Positions 1 through 8,167 of a stretch of DNA of 28,433 nt are shown here, piece by piece. Source of the DNA: Hyphomicrobium_A sp964405975 (lineage in GTDB: Bacteria; Pseudomonadota; Alphaproteobacteria; Rhizobiales; Hyphomicrobiaceae); the NCBI GenBank assembly GCA_964405975.1, contig CAYOPW010000037.1, positions 1 through 28,433 on the forward strand. The letters are read 5' to 3'. Position 1 is the stretch's first letter. Every line of letters begins with the position of its first letter. The notes under the pieces are model-generated. The model did not search any database. It was not told the DNA's origin and saw nothing but the letters and a program-made list of their open reading frames with translations. The position numbers were made by a program, and so were the translations under genes.

Positions 1-2079
1 CCCTTCGGTCCGCAAAGCCGCATCGGTGTCGTCTGGGATGCGCCGGCAGGCGAGCCGGGAAAACAAGTCGACCCCAGTAGACTCAAAGCGGTTGAGAGCC
101 GCCTCGACGTCCCACCACTCCCATTGCTTTCGCTTCGGTTCGCCGAGTGGATCGCGCGCTACACGATGACCCCGCTCGGTATGGTGGTGCGCATGATGAT
201 GAGTGCGCGTGCGGTTTTCGAACCTTCGAAACCGCGCTACGGCGTCACCCTTGTTGAGGATGCGCCGGAGCCACCGCGCATGACGCCGGCAAGAAAGCGC
301 GTATTGGAGATCGCCGCCGACTGCGCGATCCGCGCCAAGTCAGCGCTCGCTGCGGAAGCCGAATGCTCAACCGGCGTCATTGACGGTCTGGTCACAACAG
401 GCAACCTCATCGACGTGGTGATCCCCGAGAAGAAACCGCCGTGCCCCGATCCCGCCCATCATACGACGGAGTTCACGCCGGAACAGGCGCGCGCCGTCCA
501 CGGCCTCGTGTCGGCGGTCGATGGTTCAAACTTTTCGGTTTCGCTCTTGGATGGCGTCACCGGCTCGGGAAAAACCGAGGTCTACTTCGAAGCCGTTGCC
601 CGTACGCTGGAGCGGGGGCGGCAGGCGTTGATCATGCTGCCTGAGATCGCGCTCACCGACCAATTTATGAGGCGCTTTGAGCAGCGGTTCGGTTGTGCGC
701 CGGCCGAATGGCATTCGGCGTTATCAGGACCGGAACGCGGGCGTGTCTGGCGGACGGTCGCGACCGGAGAAGGTCGCGTTGTCGTCGGCGCACGTTCGGC
801 GCTGTTCCTGCCATTCAAGGAATTGGGCCTCATCATCGTCGATGAGGAGCATGATCCAGGCTTTAAGCAAGACGATCGTGTGCACTACCAAGCGCGCGAT
901 ATGGCAGTCGTGCGCGGCAGGCTTGGTGAATTTCCCGTCGTACTGGCGTCCGCTACGCCCTCCATTGAAAGCCATGTAAATGCACGGACCGAACGCTATC
1001 GTCACGTTGTGCTGCCAGGCCGTTATTCAGGCGCAGAGCTACCTGAAATAACCGCCATCGATTTGCGCAAAACCCCGCCGGAGAAGGGCAAGTGGCTGTC
1101 ACCTATTCTGGTTGAGGCGGTCGCCGAAACGCTCACAGGCAAACAGCAAGCTCTGCTGTTCTTAAACCGGCGCGGGTATGCGCCGCTTACCTTGTGCCGT
1201 ACGTGCGGACACCGCATGGACTGCCCCCAGTGCACCGCCTGGTTGGTCGAACACCGCTTTCGCGGCCGGCTCCACTGTCATCATTGCGGGTTTTCAATTC
1301 CGCTGCCGGAAAGGTGCCCCAAGTGTTCCGATGCCGACTCGCTAGTGGCCTGCGGCCCCGGCGTTGAGCGCGTTGCCGAAGAGGTAACTGAGCGCTTCCC
1401 CGAGGCCAAGCTGGCGTTGCTTTCTTCCGACCTCATCCCGGGGATCACCGAAATGCGCGAAATCATCCGGGAGATCGAGGCGGGTGAGATCGATATCATT
1501 ATAGGCACGCAGATGGTGGCCAAGGGGCACCATTTCCCGCGTCTGGCCACCGTAGGCATCGTCGATGGCGATCTGGGACTTTCCCAGGGCGCCGACCCGC
1601 GGGCGGGCGAACGCACCTTCCAGCTCTTGCATCAGGTGACGGGCCGAGCTGGGCGAGCGCTGGCGGAAGGGCGCGGCTTCGTGCAGACGCATATGCCGGA
1701 GCACCCAGTGATGGAGGCTATCATTTCGGGCGATCGCGAGGCGTTCCTAAAGCGCGAAATCGCCGCGCGCCGTTCCGGACTTCTCCCGCCCTTCGGCCGT
1801 CTGGCTGCGCTGATAGTTTCGGCGAAAGACAAAGAGACGGCTCAACTTATTGCGCGCGATATGGCTCATCGCGCGCCGCCCAGTGAACGCATCGATGTGC
1901 TGGGACCTGCCGAAGCCCCGCTGGCCGTGATCCGGGGCCGTCACCGTTGGCGGCTTCTCGTCAGAGCACCGCGCGAGATCGATATTCAGGCCTACTTGCG
2001 CGCTTGGCTGGATCGTTTGCCGCCTCTCAAACGAGATTTGCGGCTTACCGTCGACATCGACCCCTACAGCTTCTTGTAG
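1..2079 (+). CDS. priA: Primosomal protein N' (replication restart helicase), 5' end outside window
   Basis: PriA is a 3'-to-5' superfamily 2 DNA helicase that recognises abandoned replication forks and reloads the replisome. The reading frame is open from base 1, so the start and part of the DNA-binding domain lie upstream; 692 residues are visible. The first residues (PFGPQSRIGVVWD) match the end of the first part of the 3'-DNA-binding domain. Walker A is GVTGSGKTE at visible residues about 185-193, and the DEAH-type Walker B is DEEHD at about 281. Eight cysteines in four CxxC pairs (CRTC, CPQC, CHHC, CPKC, residues about 399-442) are the two zinc sites typical of PriA. A TTG at 124 can be read as a start but is internal. 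The gene converges with the small secreted-protein gene at 2169. Confidence 0.96.
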   Translation, partial: PFGPQSRIGVVWDAPAGEPGKQVDPSRLKAVESRLDVPPLPLLSLRFAEWIARYTMTPLGMVVRMMMSARAVFEPSKPRYGVTLVEDAPEPPRMTPARKRVLEIAADCAIRAKSALAAEAECSTGVIDGLVTTGNLIDVVIPEKKPPCPDPAHHTTEFTPEQARAVHGLVSAVDGSNFSVSLLDGVTGSGKTEVYFEAVARTLERGRQALIMLPEIALTDQFMRRFEQRFGCAPAEWHSALSGPERGRVWRTVATGEGRVVVGARSALFLPFKELGLIIVDEEHDPGFKQDDRVHYQARDMAVVRGRLGEFPVVLASATPSIESHVNARTERYRHVVLPGRYSGAELPEITAIDLRKTPPEKGKWLSPILVEAVAETLTGKQQALLFLNRRGYAPLTLCRTCGHRMDCPQCTAWLVEHRFRGRLHCHHCGFSIPLPERCPKCSDADSLVACGPGVERVAEEVTERFPEAKLALLSSDLIPGITEMREIIREIEAGEIDIIIGTQMVAKGHHFPRLATVGIVDGDLGLSQGADPRAGERTFQLLHQVTGRAGRALAEGRGFVQTHMPEHPVMEAIISGDREAFLKREIAARRSGLLPPFGRLAALIVSAKDKETAQLIARDMAHRAPPSERIDVLGPAEAPLAVIRGRHRWRLLVRAPREIDIQAYLRAWLDRLPPLKRDLRLTVDIDPYSFL

Positions 2080-2112
2080 GTTTCGGCCGGATCGCTGCCC
2101 AACAAAGAAGAT

Positions 2113-2143
2113 GGGCCGGACCCTTGGGGGAAAGGTCCGACCC
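2113..2143. terminator. Hairpin between convergent priA and the 94-aa gene
   Basis: Arms 2113-2122 and 2134-2143 form a 10-bp GC-rich stem with one mismatch and an 11-nt loop. It lies 33 bases after the priA stop and 25 bases beyond the stop of the opposing gene, where a bidirectional terminator is expected. There is no clear T-run on either side, so it may stabilise 3' ends rather than terminate on its own. Confidence 0.4.
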
Positions 2144-2168
2144 GCGACTGGCGCACGAGGGTGAACGC

Positions 2169-2453
2169 TCAGTCGTAATAGGGGCGATGGGCCTGGGCAG
2201 CGATGATGCCCAACATGAAGGCGCCAAGTCCGATTGCGATGTATTTGCCGGTCTTATCGCGCTTGCGATAAACGTAGCGGCGATGGTTACGCCCGCCCTT
2301 CCAATGAGGCCTCGGGGCGTGGCGAGCGAAGTGATTGCCGCGGTGGCCATCGCGCCAGCCCTCGGCGTTGGCAGCGGCAGCAAGCGGCCCCATGGAGGCT
2401 GCGGCGAGCGCCACAGCGACGGTCATGGAGGTCATTGAGCGCGAAATGGTCAT
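2169..2453 (-). CDS. Small exported basic protein with C-terminal membrane segment, function unknown
   Basis: I do not recognise a named family. The 94-residue product begins with a signal peptide (hydrophobic stretch about 10-28, likely cleavage after AAANA). A Gly/Arg/His-rich basic stretch follows (residues about 31-70, five histidines, many arginines). A single hydrophobic segment (about YIAIGLGAFMLGIIAAQA) sits near the C-terminus. It resembles the short His/Arg-rich secreted proteins common in Hyphomicrobiales. The predicted mature form is periplasmic and held by the C-terminal segment; this is inference. The ATG at 2453 has a strong ribosome binding site, AAGGGGAC on the minus strand at 2470-2463. 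That site is complementary to an upstream segment of the same leader, described separately. The gene converges on priA. Confidence 0.7.
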   Translation of the reverse strand: MTISRSMTSMTVAVALAAASMGPLAAAANAEGWRDGHRGNHFARHAPRPHWKGGRNHRRYVYRKRDKTGKYIAIGLGAFMLGIIAAQAHRPYYD

Positions 2454-2626
2454 TTGTCTGAGGTCCCCTTACCCTGTGTGTGTTCCGTTGATGAGGGCCA
2501 TTCAACACGGGCACGGCTGAACCCGTTCTGAAGGGGACTTGCAGTATTTGTTCATGTTCGTGGGCTGCAACCTTCGCAGCCTGGCCAGAGCCATCGCAAA
2601 TGCGTCATTCCGGCAGCAATGTCCCC
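2454..2626 (-). promoter_or_regulatory. Candidate RNA switch in the leader of the 94-aa secreted protein gene
   Basis: Read on the minus strand, the leader contains three segments in order. Segment A (2626-2616) can pair with segment B (2542-2533) in a 10-bp stem with a single bulged base, closing about 73 nt that include a perfect 6-bp hairpin (2581-2576 with 2568-2563). Part of B (2538-2531, GTCCCCTT) is also perfectly complementary over 8 bases to segment C (2470-2463, AAGGGGAC), which is the ribosome binding site. The A:B and B:C pairings exclude each other, the usual layout of a translational riboswitch or attenuator. No known riboswitch motif was recognised. It is not shown that transcription starts upstream of 2626. 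Confidence 0.4.
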
Positions 2627-2809
2627 GTTGAAGCCCCACGCGCCGCATGATAGAGAACCCGCGGACTTCTATAGGGGACGCCAGGCTTTGCACGTTTAAG
2701 GCATCCCTTTGCCCCACCTATTTCCTTGCAAGCGGGCCTAGGCTATGGGCGCCAGGTGTTGCCCAGTCGCCCGCAAGGTGCGCAATGACTGGCGACGAGA
2801 GCGTTTGAA
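2454..2809. other. 356-nt divergent intergenic region upstream of the atp operon
   Basis: No gene is supported here. The part next to the small gene holds the switch-like leader. The hexamer GTCCCC/GGGGAC occurs four times in alternating orientation, at 2463, 2533, 2621 and 2674. A possible plus-strand sigma-70-like promoter for the atp operon is TTGAAG at 2628-2633, a 17-base spacer and TAGAGA at 2651-2656, giving a leader of about 145 nt; the match is modest. The minus-strand frame 2717-2502 is short, lacks a recognisable domain and covers the structured region, so it is not called. Confidence 0.4.
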
Positions 2810-3370
2810 GTGGCAACGGACGATGCAGTGACAGGCGGAGTTGCGGGGCGTTACGCCTCCGCTCTTTTCGAGCTGGCGCAAGAGCGCAACGAGCTCGACC
2901 AGGTGAATCAGGATCTTGGCAAGTTTCAAGGGTTGCTTGACGGCAGCGAGGATATGAGCCGGCTGGTTAAGAGTCCGGCTTTTTCGGCTGAGGAGCAAGA
3001 GCGTGCGCTGGGGGCGGTAATGGATTGGGCCGCGGTTGGTGCAACAACCAATAATTTTTTGAAGGTGGTTGCTCGCAATCGCCGCCTGTTCGCTGCCGAA
3101 GACATGATCAAGACATTTCGCTCTTTGCTAGCCAGTCATCGCGGTGAGGTCGTGGCAGAAGTGAAGTCTGCGATCGCGCTCAGCGACACTCAGCTTGCTG
3201 CGCTCAAGGAGAAGTTGAAAGCTTCGTTTGGCAAAGACGTGCAACTGGACACGAAAGTCGATCCCTCGCTGCTGGGTGGGCTTGTGGTCAAGATCGGTAG
3301 CCGCATGATCGACTCGTCATTGCGCACGAAGCTCACGAACTTGAAGGTCGTCCTTAAGGGCACCGGTTAG
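2810..3370 (+). CDS. atpH: F1Fo ATP synthase subunit delta
   Basis: Delta (the OSCP homologue) joins the top of the F1 head to the peripheral stalk of Fo at the inner membrane. The 186-residue protein has the family N-terminus (GGVAGRYASALFELAQE, about residues 7-23) that packs on subunit alpha, and the C-terminal signature region DPSLLGGLVVKIGSRMID (about 153-170) that contacts the b stalk. Length is normal. The GTG at 2810 is the only start that keeps the usual N-terminus; the ribosome binding site is weak (GAGAG about 6 bases upstream). It is the first gene of an F1-only operon. The Fo genes are not in the window, in keeping with the split atp operons known in alphaproteobacteria. Confidence 0.95.
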   Translation: MATDDAVTGGVAGRYASALFELAQERNELDQVNQDLGKFQGLLDGSEDMSRLVKSPAFSAEEQERALGAVMDWAAVGATTNNFLKVVARNRRLFAAEDMIKTFRSLLASHRGEVVAEVKSAIALSDTQLAALKEKLKASFGKDVQLDTKVDPSLLGGLVVKIGSRMIDSSLRTKLTNLKVVLKGTG

Positions 3371-3477
3371 TTAACCAGTGACGGCCGCGGATCGAGCCCG
3401 CCGCCGTTTCGATGAAGGCATGGCGACGCGTCGCCACCGCGCTATCCAAGGTAGCGCTGATAGGGAAGAGGCAAGTA

Positions 3478-5010
3478 ATGGAAATTCGGGCCGCAGAGAT
3501 CTCCTCCATCCTGAAGGATCAGATCAAGAACTTCGGCAAAGAGGCTGAGGTCTCCGAAATTGGCCAGGTGCTGTCGGTCGGTGATGGTATCGCGCGTGTC
3601 TACGGCCTCGACAACGTTCAAGCCGGCGAAATGGTTGAGTTTCCAGGCGGCATTCGCGGCATGGCGTTGAACCTGGAGGCGGACAACGTCGGCGTCGTGA
3701 TTTTTGGCGATGATCGGACCATCAAGGAAGGCGACACGGTTAAACGTACCGGCGCAATCGTCGAGGTGCCGGTCGGCAAGGAGCTTCTCGGCCGTGTTGT
3801 TGACGCGCTGGGCAATCCCATCGACGGCAAAGGCCCAATCGAGGCCAAGGAACGCAAGCGCGTCGACGTCAAGGCGCCGGGCATCCTGCCGCGCAAGTCG
3901 GTGCACGAGCCGATGGCCTCAGGCCTTAAGGCTGTTGACGCGCTGATTCCCATCGGCCGCGGTCAGCGTGAGCTCATCATCGGTGACCGCCAGACCGGCA
4001 AAACCGCGATCATCCTCGACACCTTCTTGAACCAGAAGTCGATTAACGCTGGTGGTGACGAGAAGGCCAAGCTCTATTGTGTATACGTTGCCGTTGGCCA
4101 GAAGCGCTCAACCGTTGCCCAGTTCGTGAAGGTTCTCGAAGAGCACGGAGCGCTTGAGTATTCGGTCGTCATCGCGGCCACCGCATCGGAACCGGCGCCG
4201 CTGCAATATCTGGCTCCGTTTGCCGGCTGCACCATGGGCGAATACTTCCGCGATAACGGTATGCACGCAGTGATCGCCTACGACGACCTTTCGAAACAGG
4301 CCGTCGCCTACCGCCAGATGTCGTTGCTTCTGCGCCGCCCGCCGGGCCGCGAAGCCTATCCGGGAGACGTGTTCTATCTCCACTCGCGCTTGCTTGAGCG
4401 CGCTGCCAAGCTCAACGATGACAACGGCGCCGGCTCGCTTACCGCGCTACCCGTTATCGAAACGCAGGCCAATGACGTGTCGGCCTACATTCCCACGAAC
4501 GTCATCTCGATCACAGACGGCCAGATCTTCCTAGAAACTGACCTGTTCTACCAGGGTATCCGCCCCGCCGTGAACGTCGGACTTTCAGTGTCGCGCGTTG
4601 GCTCCTCAGCGCAGACCAAGGCCATGAAGCAGGTGGCCGGCAAGATCAAAGGCGAGCTGGCCCAGTACCGCGAAATGGCGGCGTTTGCGCAATTCGGATC
4701 CGACCTCGACGCTGCCACTCAGAAGATGCTCGCGCGCGGTGCGCGACTCACTGAGCTTCTGAAGCAGCCGCAGTTCTCGCCGCTGAAGATGGAAGAGCAG
4801 GTTTGCGTGATTTTTTCGGGCACGCGCGGCTACCTCGATCCGATCCCCGTAGCGTCGGTGAACAAGTTCGAGGAAGATCTCTTACGCATGCTTCGCGACC
4901 AGGGTCAGGACATTCTCGACGCGATACGTACTGAAAAAGTGCTCTCGGAGGAGACTGAGAAGAAGCTCGTCGCCTTCCTCGACAAGTTCGCCAAGGGCTT
5001 CACGGCGTAA
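3478..5010 (+). CDS. atpA: F1Fo ATP synthase subunit alpha
   Basis: Alpha is the non-catalytic nucleotide-binding subunit alternating with beta in the F1 hexamer. The 510-residue product carries the alpha-type P-loop GDRQTGKT (about 169-176) and the conserved segment SVSRVGSSAQ containing the arginine finger that reaches into the catalytic site of beta. The start is the ATG at 3478, preceded by AAGAGG eight bases upstream and giving the family N-terminus MEIRAAEISSILKDQI. An in-frame ATG 66 bases earlier would add an atypical extension and is rejected. The gene lies 107 bases after atpH and 37 bases before atpG. Confidence 0.98.
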   Translation: MEIRAAEISSILKDQIKNFGKEAEVSEIGQVLSVGDGIARVYGLDNVQAGEMVEFPGGIRGMALNLEADNVGVVIFGDDRTIKEGDTVKRTGAIVEVPVGKELLGRVVDALGNPIDGKGPIEAKERKRVDVKAPGILPRKSVHEPMASGLKAVDALIPIGRGQRELIIGDRQTGKTAIILDTFLNQKSINAGGDEKAKLYCVYVAVGQKRSTVAQFVKVLEEHGALEYSVVIAATASEPAPLQYLAPFAGCTMGEYFRDNGMHAVIAYDDLSKQAVAYRQMSLLLRRPPGREAYPGDVFYLHSRLLERAAKLNDDNGAGSLTALPVIETQANDVSAYIPTNVISITDGQIFLETDLFYQGIRPAVNVGLSVSRVGSSAQTKAMKQVAGKIKGELAQYREMAAFAQFGSDLDAATQKMLARGARLTELLKQPQFSPLKMEEQVCVIFSGTRGYLDPIPVASVNKFEEDLLRMLRDQGQDILDAIRTEKVLSEETEKKLVAFLDKFAKGFTA

Positions 5011-5047
5011 GTTGCGCATTAACAAGAACTAAGGATACGGCGTCCCT

Positions 5048-5935
5048 ATGCCGAATTTGAAGGACCTTAGAAATCGCATCTCGTCGGTGAAGGCCACGCG
5101 CAAGATCACCAAAGCGATGCAAATGGTGGCGGCAGCGAAGCTACGCCGAGCCCAGGAGGCCGCGACCGCCGCGCGCCCCTATGCCGATCGCATGGATCAC
5201 TTGATGGCGAGCTTGGGGCGGCGAATTCCCGACAAGCGCGGCGTCTCCCCGCTGCTCGTTGGCACCGGAAAAGACGACGTTCACCTGCTCGTTGTCATGA
5301 CCGGCGAGCGCGGGCTTGCCGGCGGGTTCAACGCAAATATTGCAAAGCTTGCCCGTAATGACGCGCAGCAGCTGCTTTCGCAAGGCAAGACCGTCAAATT
5401 CCTTATGGTCGGCCGCAAAGGCGCCGAAGCGCTGCGCAGGGAATTTGAGGATCACTACGTCGATTGCATCAATTTACGTGGCGTGCGCCAACTGGAATTC
5501 ACCCACGCCGATGATATTGCCGGCAAAGTCTTTGCCTTGTTTGAGGCGGGCGAATTCGACGTTGCGACAATCTATTATGCCGAGTTCAAGTCGGTCATTT
5601 CGCAGATACCGACAGCGCTGCAGCTTATCCCTGCAAAGATCCCAGAGGATACCGGCTCCGATAAATCAGCGGGCGCAGATGCCGTTCACGAGTATGAGCC
5701 AAGCGAAGAAGAGGTGCTCGGCCATCTCATTAATCTCAATGTCTCAACGCAGATCTTTCGCGGGCTACTAGAAAACCTTGCATCGTTCTACGGCGCACAA
5801 ATGAGCGCGATGGACGCTGCTACGCGTAATGCCGGCGAGATGATCGACAAGCTGACGCTCCAGTACAATCGCCAGCGTCAGGCCAACATCACCAAAGAGC
5901 TCATTGAAATCATTTCGGGCGCCGAGGCGCTTTGA
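5048..5935 (+). CDS. atpG: F1Fo ATP synthase subunit gamma
   Basis: Gamma is the rotating central shaft that couples proton flow to conformational change in the alpha/beta hexamer. The 295-residue product has the conserved N-terminal helix (NRISSVKATRKITKAMQMVA, about 9-28) and the C-terminal helix containing YNRQRQANITKELIEI (about 274-289), which form the coiled-coil shaft. The Rossmann-like middle includes VVMTGERGLAGGFN. ATG 5048 follows an AAGGA at a loose spacing of about 12 bases. There is no long insertion and the length is typical for alphaproteobacteria. It sits between atpA and atpD in canonical order. Confidence 0.97.
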   Translation: MPNLKDLRNRISSVKATRKITKAMQMVAAAKLRRAQEAATAARPYADRMDHLMASLGRRIPDKRGVSPLLVGTGKDDVHLLVVMTGERGLAGGFNANIAKLARNDAQQLLSQGKTVKFLMVGRKGAEALRREFEDHYVDCINLRGVRQLEFTHADDIAGKVFALFEAGEFDVATIYYAEFKSVISQIPTALQLIPAKIPEDTGSDKSAGADAVHEYEPSEEEVLGHLINLNVSTQIFRGLLENLASFYGAQMSAMDAATRNAGEMIDKLTLQYNRQRQANITKELIEIISGAEAL

Positions 5936-5967
5936 GCACCACGACTTAAGGGTACAAGGAACGCAAG

Positions 5968-7401
5968 ATGGCAAACAAAGTTGGTCGCATTCGCCAGGTG
6001 ACGGGCGCCGTCGTCGACGTCCAGTTCGACGATCACTTGCCTGAAATCTTGAGCGCCCTCGAAACTGATAACCACGGAGTGCGGCTTGTACTCGAGGTGG
6101 CGCAGCACCTTGGTGAAAACACCGTGCGCACCATCGCGATGGACTCCACCGAAGGCCTCGTTCGCGGCTTAGACGTGAACGCCACTGGAGCGCCGATTTC
6201 GGTGCCCGTCGGGGACGGTACGCTTGGGCGCATCATGAACGTGATCGGCCAGCCAGTGGACGAAGCCGGTCCCATCGACGCCAATACTCAGCGTCCTATT
6301 CACCAACCTGCTCCCTCGTTTCAGGATCAATCGACAGAAGCGGAAATCCTCGTAACCGGCATCAAGGTGGTCGACTTGCTGGCACCGTACGCGAAGGGCG
6401 GAAAAATTGGCCTCTTCGGTGGGGCTGGTGTGGGCAAGACAGTGCTGATCATGGAGCTGATCAACAATGTGGCCAAGGCTCACGGCGGCTACTCGGTCTT
6501 CGCCGGTGTCGGTGAGCGTACACGTGAAGGTAATGACCTTTATCACGAGATGATCGAGTCAAAGGTCAACGTCGATCCTAAAAAGAACAACGGTAGCGCG
6601 GCCGGCTCAAAGTGTGCCCTTGTTTATGGCCAGATGAACGAGCCGCCCGGCGCCCGCGCCCGCGTGGGCTTGAGCGGCCTCACGGTTGCCGAGTACTTCC
6701 GCGATCAAGGCCAGGACGTGCTGTTCTTCGTCGACAACATTTTCCGCTTTACTCAGGCGGGTTCGGAAGTATCCGCGCTGTTGGGCCGCATCCCCTCAGC
6801 CGTTGGCTATCAGCCTACGCTGGCGACCGACATGGGCACGCTGCAAGAACGCATTACCACGACACAGAAGGGCTCGATCACATCGGTGCAGGCGATCTAC
6901 GTGCCGGCCGACGACTTGACCGATCCGGCGCCCGCTACCTCGTTTGCGCATCTCGACGCGACAACCGTGCTTTCTCGCGGAATCGCCGAAAAGGGCATCT
7001 ATCCCGCTGTTGACCCGCTGGATTCCACCTCGCGCATGCTCGATCCGCGCATCGTCGGCGAGGAGCACTACGCGGTTGCGCGTCGGGTCCAGCAGATCCT
7101 GCAAAGATACAAAGCGCTGCAAGACATCATCGCCATTCTGGGCATGGATGAGCTTTCCGAGGACGACAAGTTGGCCGTGGCGCGCGCGCGAAAGATCGAG
7201 CGCTTCCTCTCCCAACCGTTCCACGTTGCGGAAGTCTTTACGGGCTCACCAGGCAAGCTCGTCGGGCTTGCCGATACGATCAAGGGTTTCCAGGGTCTGT
7301 GCGATGGCGAGTTTGACCACTTGCCGGAGCAGGCGTTCTACATGGTTGGCACCATTGAAGAGGCTGTCGCGAAGGCCGAGCAGCTTGCGGAAGCTGCCTA
7401 G
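5968..7401 (+). CDS. atpD: F1Fo ATP synthase subunit beta (catalytic)
   Basis: Beta carries the three catalytic sites of F1. The 477-residue protein shows the catalytic P-loop GGAGVGKT (about 153-160), the GERTREGNDLYHEM segment with the catalytic glutamate region, the FRFTQAGSEVSALLGR stretch, and near the C-terminus MDELSEDD, a one-residue variant of the DELSEED loop that contacts gamma and epsilon. The start ATG at 5968 is preceded by AAGGAACG at good spacing. Subunit beta is followed, unusually, by an extra small gene before atpC. Confidence 0.98.
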   Translation: MANKVGRIRQVTGAVVDVQFDDHLPEILSALETDNHGVRLVLEVAQHLGENTVRTIAMDSTEGLVRGLDVNATGAPISVPVGDGTLGRIMNVIGQPVDEAGPIDANTQRPIHQPAPSFQDQSTEAEILVTGIKVVDLLAPYAKGGKIGLFGGAGVGKTVLIMELINNVAKAHGGYSVFAGVGERTREGNDLYHEMIESKVNVDPKKNNGSAAGSKCALVYGQMNEPPGARARVGLSGLTVAEYFRDQGQDVLFFVDNIFRFTQAGSEVSALLGRIPSAVGYQPTLATDMGTLQERITTTQKGSITSVQAIYVPADDLTDPAPATSFAHLDATTVLSRGIAEKGIYPAVDPLDSTSRMLDPRIVGEEHYAVARRVQQILQRYKALQDIIAILGMDELSEDDKLAVARARKIERFLSQPFHVAEVFTGSPGKLVGLADTIKGFQGLCDGEFDHLPEQAFYMVGTIEEAVAKAEQLAEAA

Positions 7402-7437
7402 TAGCGACTCTGCGGTAGGCCACAAAAGGATATTTGG

Positions 7438-7728
7438 ATGATCGGGGAAGACGATACGGATCGGGACGTGCCAGAAACCAATGGCTTTGGTTCGTGCTGC
7501 GAAGATTTGGAAGAGGTAATGAGCGGTGCGGAATTCGATCCGCTCATTACGGTGGGCGATGATGGGGTTCTCTATATGTCGGTCGGTCAGATCGAATTAG
7601 AGGACGAGGAACCCGGCTTGGTCGATCATCCGGTCTTCTATTGCCCCTTCTGCGGGCAGGAGTTGCAGACAGTTGATGAGGTCCGTGCCAGAACCGGCGA
7701 CAACAACGGGGCCGACAACGGGGCATAA
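7438..7728 (+). CDS. Acidic CxxC protein of unknown function inside the ATP synthase operon
   Basis: I do not recognise a named family. The 96-residue product has 25 Asp/Glu, only three Arg and no Lys, so it is strongly acidic. It has four cysteines: an adjacent pair at 20-21 and the knuckle CPFCGQEL at 69-72, which looks like half of a zinc ribbon; whether the four bind one metal is a guess. No signal peptide or membrane segment is visible, so it is probably cytoplasmic. The ATG at 7438 has a good AAAGGA site nine bases upstream. It lies 36 bases after atpD and 6 bases before atpC, on the same strand, so it is almost certainly co-transcribed with the F1 genes. A role in F1 assembly, metal or redox sensing would fit but is inference only. 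Confidence 0.8.
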   Translation: MIGEDDTDRDVPETNGFGSCCEDLEEVMSGAEFDPLITVGDDGVLYMSVGQIELEDEEPGLVDHPVFYCPFCGQELQTVDEVRARTGDNNGADNGA

Positions 7729-7734
7729 ACGGCA

Positions 7735-8133
7735 ATGGCAGGCACGTTTCAATTTGAGCTGGTGACGCCGGAACGCCTTCTGTTAGCGGGTGAGGCCCAG
7801 CAAGTTGTGATCCCCGGTGTTGAGGGTGATTTCGCCGTGCTGTCAGGCCACGCGCCGGCCATCTCGACGCTGCGAGCCGGCATTCTTGAGATCACGATGA
7901 CAGATGCCAAGAGGCGCATATTCGTGAAGAAGGGTGTTGCCGAAGCTGATCCAGAAAGGCTTACGGTTCTCGCGCAAACGGCGATCGATGTCGAAGAGTT
8001 TGACTCCCGGCATATTGCCGACGAGCTGAAAGTGGCCGAGGCTGAGCTTGCAGAAGCGCAGGACGACCAGTCCAAGCTGCTGGCTGAGACGCTCGTCGAC
8101 CAGCTCAAGCGCCTTCAGGCGAAGGCTGCCTAA
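7735..8133 (+). CDS. atpC: F1Fo ATP synthase subunit epsilon
   Basis: Epsilon links gamma to the c-ring and can inhibit ATP hydrolysis. The 132-residue protein has the N-terminal beta-sandwich (FQFELVTPERLLLAGEAQQV, then GVEGDFAVLSGHAP around residues 29-42) and a C-terminal helical part rich in Ala, Glu and Lys (about 95-132). ATG 7735 follows the stop of the acidic CxxC gene after only six bases. No strong ribosome binding site of its own is visible, so it may depend on translation of the upstream gene. It is the last gene of the operon; no clear intrinsic terminator lies in the 34 bases before the convergent rppH gene. Confidence 0.96.
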   Translation: MAGTFQFELVTPERLLLAGEAQQVVIPGVEGDFAVLSGHAPAISTLRAGILEITMTDAKRRIFVKKGVAEADPERLTVLAQTAIDVEEFDSRHIADELKVAEAELAEAQDDQSKLLAETLVDQLKRLQAKAA

Positions 8134-8167
8134 GGTCGCTCACGCCACAAACTCTTCATTCCAAATG

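Noticed and set aside
2502..2717. Minus-strand 71-codon frame upstream of the small secreted-protein gene
   Set aside because: No recognisable domain, no good ribosome binding site, and it coincides with the structured leader region.
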